Positions 25,852-34,115 of a DNA stretch of 43,521 bases are shown one piece after another. The notes under the pieces are model-generated. The model was not told the DNA's origin. It made no database searches and saw only the letters and a program-made list of their open reading frames with translations. The translations under genes and the position numbers were made by a program. Source of the stretch: Gemmatimonadota bacterium (lineage in GTDB: Bacteria; Gemmatimonadota; Gemmatimonadetes; Longimicrobiales; Gaopeijiaceae); assembly GCA_007125845.1 (NCBI GenBank), contig SLCK01000142.1:1-43521 (forward strand), read 5' to 3'. Numbering within the stretch: position 1 is the stretch's first letter; each line of letters starts with the position of its first letter.

Positions 25852-28389
25852 ATGGCCTCCGACCAGGACCAATCCCCCGCCCCCCGCATCTTCGACGACC
25901 GGATTCCCGAGGACCTTCCTCCGGCCCCCATGACGGAGAACGCCCGCCTGGTGCTGGCGCGCCGCTACCTCAAGAAGGACGAAGAGGGCACTCCCATCGA
26001 AGAGCCCGAGACGATGTTCTGGCGGGTGGCGCGAGTCATCGCGGAGGAAGACGGCCGGCACGGCGCCTCCGAGGCTGCGATCGATGAGTTGGCGCGGCAG
26101 TTCTACGACTTGATGACCACCGGGAAGTTCGAGCCCAACTCACCGACCCTGATGAATGCCGGTCGACCCCTGGGCCAGCTTTCGGCTTGCTTCGTCCTTC
26201 CGGTCGACGATGCCCTCTCCAACGGTGAAAGCGGGATCTACGACACCCTCAAGTCCATGGCGCTCGTCCATCAGTCCGGGGGCGGCACCGGATTTTCCTT
26301 CTCGCGGATTCGCCCCACCGGGGACACCGTCCGCTCCACCATGGGCGTGGCGTCCGGACCGGTCTCCTTCATGCGCCTCTACGACGCCTCCACCGAGGTG
26401 GTCAAGCAGGGTGGGACGCGGAGGGGCGCGAACATGGGAATTCTGCGAGTGGACCATCCCGACATCCGGGATTTCATCACCTGCAAGGACGACACGTCTC
26501 AGGTGACGAACTTCAACATCTCGGTGGGCGTGACCGACGCCTTCATGCAGGCCGTCCGCGAGGATCGGGAATACGACCTCTTCAATCCCCGAACCGGAGA
26601 GGTCGTGGGTCGGGACCGGGCCCGGGAGATCTTCGACCTGATCGTGCAGGGAGCCTGGAAGACGGGGGAGCCCGGTGTCTTCTTCATCGATCGCGCGAAC
26701 GAGTTCAATCCCGTCCCTGACCTTGGGTCCTACGAAGCCACGAACCCGTGTGGAGAGCAGCCGCTCCTCCCGTACGACGTTTGCAATCTCGGGAGCGTGA
26801 ATGTCGGCCGGTTCATCCGGGAGGACGCCGACCGCTTCGACGACCCCACCGAGAAGGTCGACTGGGAGGGCTTGCGGAGGGTGGTCCACCTCTCCACCCA
26901 CTTCCTCGACAACGTCATCGACGCAAACCGCTACCCACTGCCTCAGATCACCGAGCTGGCACAGCGGATCCGCCGGGTGGGGCTGGGTGTGATGGGGTGG
27001 GCCGATCTCCTCGTGCGCGTCGGCGTTCCCTACGACTCGGAGGATGGGGTCGAGATGGGGCGCCGCGTCATGGAGTTCGTCAACGAGGAGTCCAGGAACG
27101 CTTCGGAGAAGCTGGCGGAGAGCCGCGGGGTGTTCCCGGCATGGGAAACGTCGATCTGGGGGCCCGACGAAAGCTGTGCCCGCCGAGCGGACGGTTCCCG
27201 GATCCGTCCCGAGCGGCGGCTCCGCAACTGCAATCTCACGACAGTGGCTCCGACCGGTACGATCTCGATCTTTGCGGGCTGCTCGGGGGGCATTGAACCT
27301 CTCTTCGCCGTCGCCTTCATGCGGAACCAGGCGGGTGCGATGATGCCCGACGTCAACGAGGACTTCGTCCGCGTCGCGAAAGAGCAGGGTTGGCACTCAG
27401 AGGAGTTGATGGAGCGGATCGCCTCGGAGGGGCACATCCACTTCGACGAGGTGCCGAATGACGTCCAGCGCGTCTTCGTCACATCCCACGACATCTCGCC
27501 TGAATGGCATGTCCGCATGCAGGCGGCCTTTCAGGAGCACACCGACAGCGCGATCTCGAAAACGACGAACTTCTCCCACGAGGCGACCAAGCAGGACGTG
27601 AGGGAGATCTACGACCTCGCCTTTGACCTCGGCTGCAAGGGGGTCACCGTCTACCGGGACGGCTCCCGCCCCATGCAGGTGCTCTCCACGGGGAAGACCG
27701 GAAAGGGCGAGGTTTCGACCGAGGAAAAGGCGGAGCTGGAGCAACAGGTGGCCGATGCTCGGGAGGAGGCGCATCGTCTCCGGGTGGAGCTCGAGCGACT
27801 CCAGCGGAACCTGGAGGAGCAGGACCAGGATGCGCGGGCCGGGCGGCACAAGCGACAGCGTCCCGAGCTGCTTCGCGGCTGGACGGTGAAGATGCACTCC
27901 CCCCTTGGCGATCTCTACGTGACGATCAACGAGGACGAGAACGGGCGGCCTTTCGAGGTGTTCTGCACCCTGGGGAAGGCGGGAGGCGCAGCGATGGCCG
28001 ACTCCGAAGCCATCGGACGCCTGGCTTCACTCGCCCTCCGCTCCGGAATTCCGATCACTGCGGTAAAGGACCAGTTGCGGGGAATTTCCTGCGACCGTGC
28101 GGTCGGCGTGGGACCGAGCAAGGTGCTCTCGGCTCCGGACGCCGTGGCGCAGGCGATGGAGCGCTACCTGCTCGAGCGGGAGGGGATCCAGGAGGAGCTC
28201 TCGATCACGGCCGCACCGACGACGCCGTCGGCCCGGGGCGGAGAGCAGCGCCAGGCGACGGGCTTCGTCTCGAGCGCCCAACTCGACCAGTCCTTCCTGG
28301 GGAGCTGCCCGGATTGCGGGACCGGACAGCTCGCCTACGAGGAGGGGTGCGTCAAGTGCCACGTCTGCGGCTACAGCGAATGTGGATAG
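25852..28389 (+). CDS. nrdJ: Adenosylcobalamin-dependent ribonucleotide reductase (class II)
   Basis: Reduces ribonucleotides to deoxyribonucleotides using a 5'-deoxyadenosyl radical from coenzyme B12, hence needing no oxygen. The 845-residue protein has QLSACFVLPVDD with the first redox cysteine (about 113), NPCGEQPLLPYDVCNLGS with the radical cysteine (Cys300) and Glu302, and RNCNLTTVAPTGTISIFAGC. Residues about 625-665 form a charged coiled coil leading to a TSCPD-type domain (LYVTINEDENGRPFEVFCTL) and a C-terminal zinc ribbon (CPDCGTGQL, CVKCHVCG). No ATP-cone is obvious at the N-terminus. The ATG at 25852 is preferred: an in-frame GTG at 25702 falls inside NrdR box 2. Confidence 0.95.
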   Translation: MASDQDQSPAPRIFDDRIPEDLPPAPMTENARLVLARRYLKKDEEGTPIEEPETMFWRVARVIAEEDGRHGASEAAIDELARQFYDLMTTGKFEPNSPTLMNAGRPLGQLSACFVLPVDDALSNGESGIYDTLKSMALVHQSGGGTGFSFSRIRPTGDTVRSTMGVASGPVSFMRLYDASTEVVKQGGTRRGANMGILRVDHPDIRDFITCKDDTSQVTNFNISVGVTDAFMQAVREDREYDLFNPRTGEVVGRDRAREIFDLIVQGAWKTGEPGVFFIDRANEFNPVPDLGSYEATNPCGEQPLLPYDVCNLGSVNVGRFIREDADRFDDPTEKVDWEGLRRVVHLSTHFLDNVIDANRYPLPQITELAQRIRRVGLGVMGWADLLVRVGVPYDSEDGVEMGRRVMEFVNEESRNASEKLAESRGVFPAWETSIWGPDESCARRADGSRIRPERRLRNCNLTTVAPTGTISIFAGCSGGIEPLFAVAFMRNQAGAMMPDVNEDFVRVAKEQGWHSEELMERIASEGHIHFDEVPNDVQRVFVTSHDISPEWHVRMQAAFQEHTDSAISKTTNFSHEATKQDVREIYDLAFDLGCKGVTVYRDGSRPMQVLSTGKTGKGEVSTEEKAELEQQVADAREEAHRLRVELERLQRNLEEQDQDARAGRHKRQRPELLRGWTVKMHSPLGDLYVTINEDENGRPFEVFCTLGKAGGAAMADSEAIGRLASLALRSGIPITAVKDQLRGISCDRAVGVGPSKVLSAPDAVAQAMERYLLEREGIQEELSITAAPTTPSARGGEQRQATGFVSSAQLDQSFLGSCPDCGTGQLAYEEGCVKCHVCGYSECG

Positions 28390-28452
28390 TGTGGTGCGTG
28401 AGAGAGAGATGCGCCGGCATTCGTGACCCGGCGCATCTCTGACGCACCACAC
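28389..28452 (+). terminator. Long two-part hairpin at nrdJ end
   Basis: An 11-bp perfect outer stem (GTGTGGTGCGT / ACGCACCACAC) and a 13-bp perfect inner stem (AGAGATGCGCCGG / CCGGCGCATCTCT) are joined by a small asymmetric internal loop, with a 10-nt terminal loop. The outer arm begins on the last base of the nrdJ stop codon. No T run follows, so it may act as a transcript-end stabiliser or a factor-dependent terminator rather than a classical intrinsic one. Confidence 0.6.
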
Positions 28453-28456
28453 AAGC

Positions 28457-28484
28457 TTGATTCCTGGCGGGACTTCGGTAAACT
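28457..28484 (+). promoter_or_regulatory. Candidate rocD promoter
   Basis: TTGATT (28457-28462), a 16-bp spacer and TAAACT (28479-28484). It lies immediately after the nrdJ hairpin. If used, transcription would start near 28491 and the rocD message would carry a leader of about 140 nt containing the next two hairpins. Confidence 0.4.
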
Positions 28485-28501
28485 CGAAGCTCGGCCGGGG
28501 T

Positions 28502-28545
28502 CGAAGTGGATCCGGGGCGAATCGCTCCGGATCCATTTCGCTTTT
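28502..28545 (+). terminator. Terminator-like hairpin in the nrdJ-rocD gap
   Basis: A 14-bp stem (CGAAGTGGATCCGG / CCGGATCCATTTCG, one G-T pair) with an 11-nt loop, followed by CTTTT. It has the form of an intrinsic terminator. Either it ends nrdJ transcription as a second stop, or, if rocD starts at the upstream promoter candidate, it is an attenuator in the rocD leader. A third, shorter hairpin (TCGGT-A-GGAT / ATCC-G-ACCGA, 28551-28575) follows directly. Confidence 0.6.
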
Positions 28546-28629
28546 GGGGGTCGGTAGGATCCCCGATCCGACCGAGCCGCCAGAGGTCACCGTAGTCGTC
28601 CTTCCAACTCCACCAACAGGTAGCCGCGC

Positions 28630-29862
28630 ATGACCCAGAACTCCGATTTCCGGACCCAGGCCTTCATCGAGGAGACCGAGCGATGGAGCGCCCACAACTA
28701 CAAGCCGCTTCCGGTCGTCCTGGAGCGCGGGGAGGGCGTTTGGGTCTGGGACGTCGAGGGCAATCGCTACCTGGACATGCTCGCGGCCTACTCGGCTCTG
28801 AACCAGGGACACGGACACCCCAGGATTCTGGAGGTGGCCCACGAGCAGCTCGAGCGGCTCACGCTCACCTCCCGGGCCTTCCACAACGACCAGATGGGTC
28901 CCTTCCTGGCCGAGCTCTGCCAGGCTACGGGCTACGAGAAGGCCCTCCCGATGAACACGGGGGCGGAGGCGGTGGAGACGGCGATCAAGATGGTCCGGAA
29001 GTGGGGCCGTGAAGTGAAGGGGGTCCCTGAGGACCAGGGGGAGATCATCGTATGTGAGGGAAACTTCGCGGGACGCACGACCACGATCATCTCCTTCTCC
29101 TCGGAGGCGCAGTACAAGGAAGGGTTCGGGCCCTTCACCCCGGGCTTTCGGATCATTCCGTACGGCGATGTTCAGGCGTTCGAGGAGGCGGTCGGAGAGA
29201 ACACGGTGGGATTCCTGGTGGAACCTATCCAGGGCGAGGGGGGCGTGCGGGTGCCCCCGGACGGATACCTGCGCGAGACCCGGGAGATCTGTACGCGCGA
29301 GAACGTGCCGTTCATGGCCGACGAGATCCAGACCGGGCTGGGTCGGACCGGACGTTTGTTCTGCTGCGACTGGGAGGAGGTCCGCCCGGACGTCCTCATG
29401 GTGGGCAAGGCGCTAGGCGGTGGTGTCTACCCCGTGTCTGCGGCGATCGCGAATCACGAGTACATGGATGTGTTCCGACCCGGAGACCACGGCTCCACCT
29501 TCGGCGGAAACCCCCTGGGCGCGGCCGTTGCCCGGGCCGCGCTGAAGGTGATCCTGGAGGAAGAGCTGCCGCAGCGCTCGGCCGAGCTCGGCTCATGGTT
29601 CATGGGCGAACTGCGTAGCCTCGAGTCGCCACACGTCGACCACGTCCGGGGAAAGGGCCTGATGGTGGGAGTGGTGATCAAGAAGTCTTCTGGACCGGCC
29701 CGGAAGTTCTGCGAGGCCCTGATGAAAAGGGGGATCCTGGCCAAGGAGACCCAGGAGCACGTCGTCCGATTCGCTCCGCCACTGGTGATCGAAAGGGATC
29801 TCCTCGAGGAAGCGCTCGAGGTGATCGGACCGGTGCTTCAGGGAGAGGGCGTCGATTTCTGA
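28630..29862 (+). CDS. rocD: Ornithine aminotransferase
   Basis: PLP-dependent class III aminotransferase that moves the delta-amino group of ornithine to 2-oxoglutarate, giving glutamate 5-semialdehyde (arginine/ornithine use or proline supply). The 410-residue protein matches ornithine-oxo-acid transaminases from the start: YKPLPVVLERGEGVWVWDVE, YSALNQGHGHPRI, MNTGAEAVETAIKMVRKWG, FLVEPIQGEGGV, and ADEIQTGLGRTG. The PLP lysine is Lys260 in LMVGKALGGGVYPVSA, and STFGGNPLG follows. The ATG is 4 nt after a GTAGC without an obvious Shine-Dalgarno sequence. The gene stands alone between the structured leader and the convergent yggX-like gene. Confidence 0.94.
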   Translation: MTQNSDFRTQAFIEETERWSAHNYKPLPVVLERGEGVWVWDVEGNRYLDMLAAYSALNQGHGHPRILEVAHEQLERLTLTSRAFHNDQMGPFLAELCQATGYEKALPMNTGAEAVETAIKMVRKWGREVKGVPEDQGEIIVCEGNFAGRTTTIISFSSEAQYKEGFGPFTPGFRIIPYGDVQAFEEAVGENTVGFLVEPIQGEGGVRVPPDGYLRETREICTRENVPFMADEIQTGLGRTGRLFCCDWEEVRPDVLMVGKALGGGVYPVSAAIANHEYMDVFRPGDHGSTFGGNPLGAAVARAALKVILEEELPQRSAELGSWFMGELRSLESPHVDHVRGKGLMVGVVIKKSSGPARKFCEALMKRGILAKETQEHVVRFAPPLVIERDLLEEALEVIGPVLQGEGVDF

Positions 29863-29866
29863 AGCT

Positions 29867-30145
29867 TTACCACTCGATCGTGCCTTGCTTGGAGGTGTCG
29901 ACCTGCTCCGCCTCTCCGTCCCCGAGGAGCACCGCGTCGATCTGCTGATAGAGAAACTCTCGCGCCTTGGGGTCCCGCGGGTCGAGCCCGTAGTGGTTGA
30001 TCAGCAGGGTTTGGTGCTCGAGCCATTCCCCCCAGCAGACCTGGCAGATCTCCTCGTGAATCCTCCGTCCGCGGTCGTTACGGAAGGGGGGCTTCTCCAT
30101 CGCGGCTCGTTCCTCGCCGCACCTTTGGCACTTGATGCTCTCCAT
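29867..30145 (-). CDS. YggX-like Fe(2+)-trafficking protein with two CxxC pairs
   Basis: A 92-residue relative of YggX, the small protein linked to iron trafficking and protection of Fe-S clusters from oxidation. The region GRRIHEEICQVCWGEWLEHQ then TLLINHYGLDPRDPKAREFL aligns with the YggX core (Gly-Lys-Arg-Ile-Tyr-Asn-Glu-Ile ... Trp ... Gln-Thr-Met-Leu-Ile-Asn). Unlike Escherichia coli YggX, which has one N-terminal cysteine, this form has two CxxC pairs (Cys6/Cys9 and Cys34/Cys37) that could bind a metal. GAGGAGG precedes the ATG. It is convergent with rocD (4 bp apart) and divergent from the DksA/TraR-like gene. Confidence 0.75.
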   Translation of the reverse strand: MESIKCQRCGEERAAMEKPPFRNDRGRRIHEEICQVCWGEWLEHQTLLINHYGLDPRDPKAREFLYQQIDAVLLGDGEAEQVDTSKQGTIEW

Positions 30146-30214
30146 GGGTCCTCCTCTGGAGTGGACTCGGATAACGGAACTCAGTAACTTTCAGTGCTGA
30201 GGTGGGTCGAGTCC

Positions 30215-30239
30215 GGGTGCCCGGCGCCGGGGGGCACCC
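30215..30239 (+). promoter_or_regulatory. Strong hairpin in the dksA-like leader
   Basis: An 8-bp perfect stem (GGGTGCCC / GGGCACCC) with a 9-nt GC-rich loop stands 49 nt upstream of the DksA/TraR-like start. The right arm can alternatively take part in pairing with the CGTGGG near 30250, which is followed by TTTCTCT, so two exclusive structures are conceivable. This is suggestive only. Confidence 0.35.
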
Positions 30240-30287
30240 ATCCCGACCTTCGTGGGTTTCTCTGGTCTCCCTCGCCCGGGACGAGCG

Positions 30288-30668
30288 ATGCTGAAAAAGT
30301 CACAGTTGGAGCATATTGAGAAGCGGCTCATGGAAGAGCGGGCAAAGGCCCTCCGTTCCCTCGGCCTGTTCGACCGGATGGCCAAGGCAGATCGCGAGTT
30401 CTCGGACTCGGATCTGAGCGCCTATACCGATCACATGGCGGACCAGGGCACCGAAGCCATGGAGCGCGAGAAAGCGGCCCTCTTCGCAACGAAAGAGGGC
30501 CGCTACCTCTACCGCATCGAGGAGGCGCTCCGCCGGTTGTACAACGATTCCGAAAACTTCGGAAAGTGCCATACCTGCGGGGAGCCTGTCGGTTTCGAAC
30601 GTCTCGACGCCCTTCCCCACGCTCGCTACTGCATCGACTGCAAGGTCCGGGAGGAGAAGTCGGCCTGA
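30288..30668 (+). CDS. DksA/TraR-family zinc-finger protein
   Basis: A 126-residue DksA/TraR-family protein, likely to bind in the RNA polymerase secondary channel and to modulate promoter use. It begins MLKKSQLEHIEKRLMEERAK, forms a long charged coiled coil, and ends with the four-cysteine zinc finger CHTCGEPVGFERLDALPHAR-YCIDCK. The coiled-coil tip of DksA normally carries Asp-x-x-Asp-x-Ala; here the corresponding area reads SAYTDHMADQGTEAME, so the ppGpp-synergistic activity of true DksA is not assured. The ATG at 30288 is preferred over an ATG 12 codons upstream because homologues start near the lysines. Confidence 0.88.
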   Translation: MLKKSQLEHIEKRLMEERAKALRSLGLFDRMAKADREFSDSDLSAYTDHMADQGTEAMEREKAALFATKEGRYLYRIEEALRRLYNDSENFGKCHTCGEPVGFERLDALPHARYCIDCKVREEKSA

Positions 30669-30673
30669 GCCCG

Positions 30674-30698
30674 GATCAGGGGCTCCGCCCCCCGATCG
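30674..30698. terminator. Hairpin between convergent genes
   Basis: GGATCAGGGG, the loop CTCCG and CCCCCCGATC form an imperfect stem just after the stop of the DksA/TraR-like gene, ahead of the convergent 127-aa gene ending at 30757. No T run is present on either strand, so bidirectional termination is only a possibility. Confidence 0.35.
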
Positions 30699-30756
30699 GT
30701 ACCGCTCAGGGGGCTCGCCCGGCCTTCCGCCTCGAAGGGCCACCCGGCCTCAGGGG

Positions 30757-31140
30757 TCAGCTGGCCTCTTCGACCAACTCCTCCTCGTCCGGTTCGGCGT
30801 GCAGGGGGCTCGTGTCCCTCCAGAGCGCCTCAACCTCATCCCGGATGGTCCGGACGTTCGCCTCGATCGGCTGATCCTGCAAATGGTATCGCGCCGCGCT
30901 CAGCGCACGGTACGCCCTCCACAGGGCCGATGAAGCGGGCGTTTGCTCGTGGCTGCGCCGCTTCTCACCACGCACTCTCGCCAGGACCCATTCGGTCATC
31001 TCCTCGTCGAGGAGCATGACGTCTCCGTCGGACTTGGATTCCGACTCCACGAATTTCTGGAGCTTCTTCTTGAAGCTCTTGGGAACGCCGGCTACTACGT
31101 ATACGGAAAGATCGTCCCGCTGCAGCATCTCCGAAGCCAT
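30757..31140 (-). CDS. Hypothetical protein, 127 aa
   Basis: I do not recognise this protein. It starts MASEMLQRDDLSVYVVAGVP, appears fully soluble and highly charged, and has a probable helical core (KKKLQKFVESESK; ALWRAYRALSAARYHLQDQ) with an acidic tail (AEPDEEELVEEAS). GGAGG lies 5 nt upstream of the ATG at 31140. It sits 67 nt downstream of RNase D on the same strand and may be co-transcribed. Confidence 0.6.
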   Translation of the reverse strand: MASEMLQRDDLSVYVVAGVPKSFKKKLQKFVESESKSDGDVMLLDEEMTEWVLARVRGEKRRSHEQTPASSALWRAYRALSAARYHLQDQPIEANVRTIRDEVEALWRDTSPLHAEPDEEELVEEAS

Positions 31141-31207
31141 TCGACCTCCGGTCGTTGTACAGGTTCGTCAGAAAGAATGTGTGTAATTCGCCGTGGGCCG
31201 AGCTTGA

Positions 31208-32359
31208 TCACGTTCCGGTAGCCATCGTCTGCCGCAACGCCTCGACGAGATCTTCACCGAGGAGCTCCGCTTGCCACGTGCGGATTCCGTCGGCCTGCGC
31301 CAATTCACTCAGGCTCGTGGGCGGGGACTCCGCAAGGGCCTGCAGCGTGGAGTTGGGCAGTAGCGTGCCACGGTCGATTCCCAGCGATTCCGCCCTCGAG
31401 TTCCTCACCTGCTTGAGGTGGGCCATCCTGGCCTCGACCTCCGGGGGAGGGCGCCCCCTTCCTCCCGACTCGTCCCGCGGATATCCCTCTATCTCGCTCT
31501 CGGGAAGCGAGTCGGCGCTCCTGAGTCCGGCGAGGAGCTCTTCGCCGTGTTCCTGGACGAGCTGCCCGCTCAGCCCCTGGACGTTGGAGAGGTCTCGCGT
31601 ACTCCGCGGGCCCCGGCGCGCCACCTCGACCAGCGGACCGTTTCCCACCACGCGGAACGGGGCCCGGTCACGCTCCCGGGCCACCTCGTCTCTCCATTCC
31701 AGCGCCTCCCGGAGTCTGGCCACCTCCCGGGGCGCCAGGTCCCGGGCGGCCCGCACACGGGCCACGGGGTCGTCGTTTTCGCGTTCCTCGAAGCGCACGC
31801 CCTCCAGCTCGCGGAACTCCTCTCGTGCCCAATCGAGGCGCCCTCTGTCCTCCAGCTCGCGAGCGAGGTCGTTCGCCAGCCGGTCCAGGTAGATCGTATC
31901 GAGGGCGGCGTATTCCTTCATCTCGTCGGGGAGGGGCCGTCGAGCCCAGTCCGCGCGCTGGAAGCGCTTCGAGACGGACACCGCCAACCTCTCCTCCAGG
32001 AGAGACTGAAGCCCCAGTCCGGCTACGCCGAGTAGGGACGCGGCGATCTGTGTGTCGAAGAGCCCTCTGAGTCGGATGTCCAGGTCGCGGTCGAGGAGGC
32101 GGAGGTCGAAATCGGCTCCGTGCATGACAACCTCGACCGATTCGTCCTCGAGGATCGGGCGGAGGGCCGGACCGGGGTCGACTCCGAGGGGGTCGACCAG
32201 GAAGGTCTCGTCACCCGCCGTGAGCTGGATCAAGCAGACCCGGTCCGAGTACCGATGATACCCCGCGGCCTCACAGTCCAGCGCGATCCGACGTGCTCCT
32301 CCGAGCGACGACTCCATGGCGGCGAGGCCGTCGGTGTCGGAAATGTATCGGATCGTCAT
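31208..32359 (-). CDS. rnd: Ribonuclease D
   Basis: 3'-5' exoribonuclease of the DEDDy group, acting on tRNA precursors and other structured RNAs. In the 383-residue protein the four acidic residues and tyrosine are visible: IALDCEAAGYHRYSD (Exo I), MHGADFDLRLLDRD (Exo II) and EMKEYAALDTIYLDRLA (Exo III, Tyr-x3-Asp). Two HRDC-type helical domains follow: ERENDDPVARVRAARDLAP begins the first, and the second spans LPESEIEGYP to the C-terminus. Length is close to Escherichia coli RNase D. It is divergent from pyk with 336 bp between. Confidence 0.93.
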   Translation of the reverse strand: MTIRYISDTDGLAAMESSLGGARRIALDCEAAGYHRYSDRVCLIQLTAGDETFLVDPLGVDPGPALRPILEDESVEVVMHGADFDLRLLDRDLDIRLRGLFDTQIAASLLGVAGLGLQSLLEERLAVSVSKRFQRADWARRPLPDEMKEYAALDTIYLDRLANDLARELEDRGRLDWAREEFRELEGVRFEERENDDPVARVRAARDLAPREVARLREALEWRDEVARERDRAPFRVVGNGPLVEVARRGPRSTRDLSNVQGLSGQLVQEHGEELLAGLRSADSLPESEIEGYPRDESGGRGRPPPEVEARMAHLKQVRNSRAESLGIDRGTLLPNSTLQALAESPPTSLSELAQADGIRTWQAELLGEDLVEALRQTMATGT

Positions 32360-32695
32360 CCCTTCGTGTCACCTCTATTCCTGGCGGCGGGGCCATTGCC
32401 CTCCCACTCGAGGACAACACCGAAACAAGCGCTCCGGCCTTCTCCGGCGTGGCCAACCTCCGAGATGGGGGGGCGTGCCGGTGAAGGCCGGATGACGACC
32501 GTCTGATACTCCGCACCAGGCAAGGAAGTTCCAGTGATCTTGGAGGCTGGTTCCTCGACAGGGGTCGGAGGTGGGGCTCTCCTTGCTCCCGACCCGGGCC
32601 GGGCCCAACTTTCGGGCTGGGCCCTTTCCGCTCCACCTCCCGCAGGGTGCCGGACGCGGCGTTCCCGCCAATCACCCTCTCAAGCGAGAGCCGGC
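32360..32695. other. Divergent intergenic region, rnd / pyk
   Basis: This 336-bp gap has no convincing gene. On the plus strand, GGGCCCA (32601-32607) and TGGGCCC (32618-32624) form a 7-bp perfect stem with a 10-nt loop followed by TTTCC, an attenuator- or terminator-like form 72 nt before the pyk ATG. I find no clear TTGAC-type promoter on either strand here. An open frame extends pyk in-frame to 32534, but its residues look non-coding. Confidence 0.45.
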
Positions 32696-34114
32696 ATGCT
32701 TCGAACCAAGATCGTCTGTACCCTGGGCCCGGCCACGGCCGACCCCGCCACCATCCTTCGGCTCGTCCAGGGCGGGATGAACATGGCCCGGGTCAACATG
32801 TCTCACGGGGACAGGGACCAACACCTGGCCCTCATTCGGAGTGTTCGGGAGGCGGCGACCGAGGTGGGACGCCCCATTCCGGTGCTCGCCGACCTGCAGG
32901 GTCCCAAAGTCCGAGTCGGGAGGCTCCCCGAGCCGGTAGAGCTCCGGCCCGAGGCCCTGGTGACCTTCGCTCCGGAGGACCGGGCGACGGGGGACGAGCT
33001 TCCGACCACGTATGCCGATCTGGCGCGGGACGTCCGGCCTGGAGACCGGATGCTCCTCGACGACGGCCTCTTCGAGCTGGAGTGCGAAGAGGTGTCCGGT
33101 GATCGCACGGTCTTCCGCATCCTGCGCGGAGGGCTGCTCAGGAGCAACAAGGGAATGAACATCCCGTCCGGGGGGCTTTCCGCCGCGAGCCTTACTGAGA
33201 AGGACCTCTCGGATCTCGACTTCGCGCTCGGAGAAGGGGTGGACTGCATCGGTCTCTCCTTCGTCCGAAGGGCCTCGGACGTGGAGGACCTGAAGGACCG
33301 CGTCCAGGGTCGCGCCCTCGTGGTCGCAAAGCTGGAGATGGCGAGTGCGCTTCTCGTCCTCGACGAGATCCTGGAGGCTTCGGACATGGTGATGGTCGCT
33401 CGCGGGGACCTCGGGGTGGAGCTCCCCTTCGAGGAGGTCCCGCTCGCCCAGAAACGGATCATCCAGGCGGCGAACTTCCACGGCCGCCCGGTGATCACGG
33501 CCACCCAGATGCTGGAGTCGATGATCGAGAGCCCCCTTCCGACTCGGGCCGAGGCCTCCGACGTGGCCAACGCCGTCCTGGACGGCACGGATGCGGTCAT
33601 GCTTTCCGGCGAGACGGCGGTGGGCGACTATCCCCTGGATGCGCTCGACGCCCTCGTGAGGATCGTGCGCGAGCTGGAGCGCAGCGGGGTCGTACAGGCC
33701 GGTCCGCGGTACCTGGGCTCACCGGGCCCGACCGAACGACGGGGAGCGAGCGCAAGGGAGCATGCGGTGGCGTCTGCGACGGTGAACGCAGTGCGGATCT
33801 TACGCGCCCCGGCCATCCTGGTCATCACGAGGAGCGGCTTCTCGGCGCGCCTGGTGTCCTCGCACCGTCCGCCGGTGCCGATCTTCGCGGTCACCACCGA
33901 TCCGGGGATCTATCGCCAGCTCGCGGCCGTCTGGGGTGTTCGCCCCCTCCTTTCGCAGGAGGAAGAGGTGAGCTACGAAGCGCTGACCGCTTTCGGAAAG
34001 CGCGCGATCCGCGATGCGGGAGCCGGATCGCCCGGCGATTCAGTGCTCGTGACCGCAGGCTTTCCTTTTCATCAACCGGGCACGACGAACACGATGCGAG
34101 TGGAGAACCTCTGA
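32696..34114 (+). CDS. pyk: Pyruvate kinase
   Basis: Last step of glycolysis, phosphoenolpyruvate plus ADP to pyruvate plus ATP. The 472-residue protein begins RTKIVCTLGPATADPATILR, the usual start, and contains GMNMARVNMSHGD, DLQGPKVRVG, LDDGLFELEC, and the metal/substrate region MVARGDLGVELPFEEVPLAQ. ATQMLESMIESPLPTRAEAS and DAVMLSGETAVGDYP follow. The active-site stretch normally written KIEN reads AKLEMASALLVLDEI, a small divergence. It is the first gene of a pyk-MBL-pgi run, 1 nt before the MBL gene. Confidence 0.95.
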   Translation: MLRTKIVCTLGPATADPATILRLVQGGMNMARVNMSHGDRDQHLALIRSVREAATEVGRPIPVLADLQGPKVRVGRLPEPVELRPEALVTFAPEDRATGDELPTTYADLARDVRPGDRMLLDDGLFELECEEVSGDRTVFRILRGGLLRSNKGMNIPSGGLSAASLTEKDLSDLDFALGEGVDCIGLSFVRRASDVEDLKDRVQGRALVVAKLEMASALLVLDEILEASDMVMVARGDLGVELPFEEVPLAQKRIIQAANFHGRPVITATQMLESMIESPLPTRAEASDVANAVLDGTDAVMLSGETAVGDYPLDALDALVRIVRELERSGVVQAGPRYLGSPGPTERRGASAREHAVASATVNAVRILRAPAILVITRSGFSARLVSSHRPPVPIFAVTTDPGIYRQLAAVWGVRPLLSQEEEVSYEALTAFGKRAIRDAGAGSPGDSVLVTAGFPFHQPGTTNTMRVENL

Positions 34115-34115
34115 C

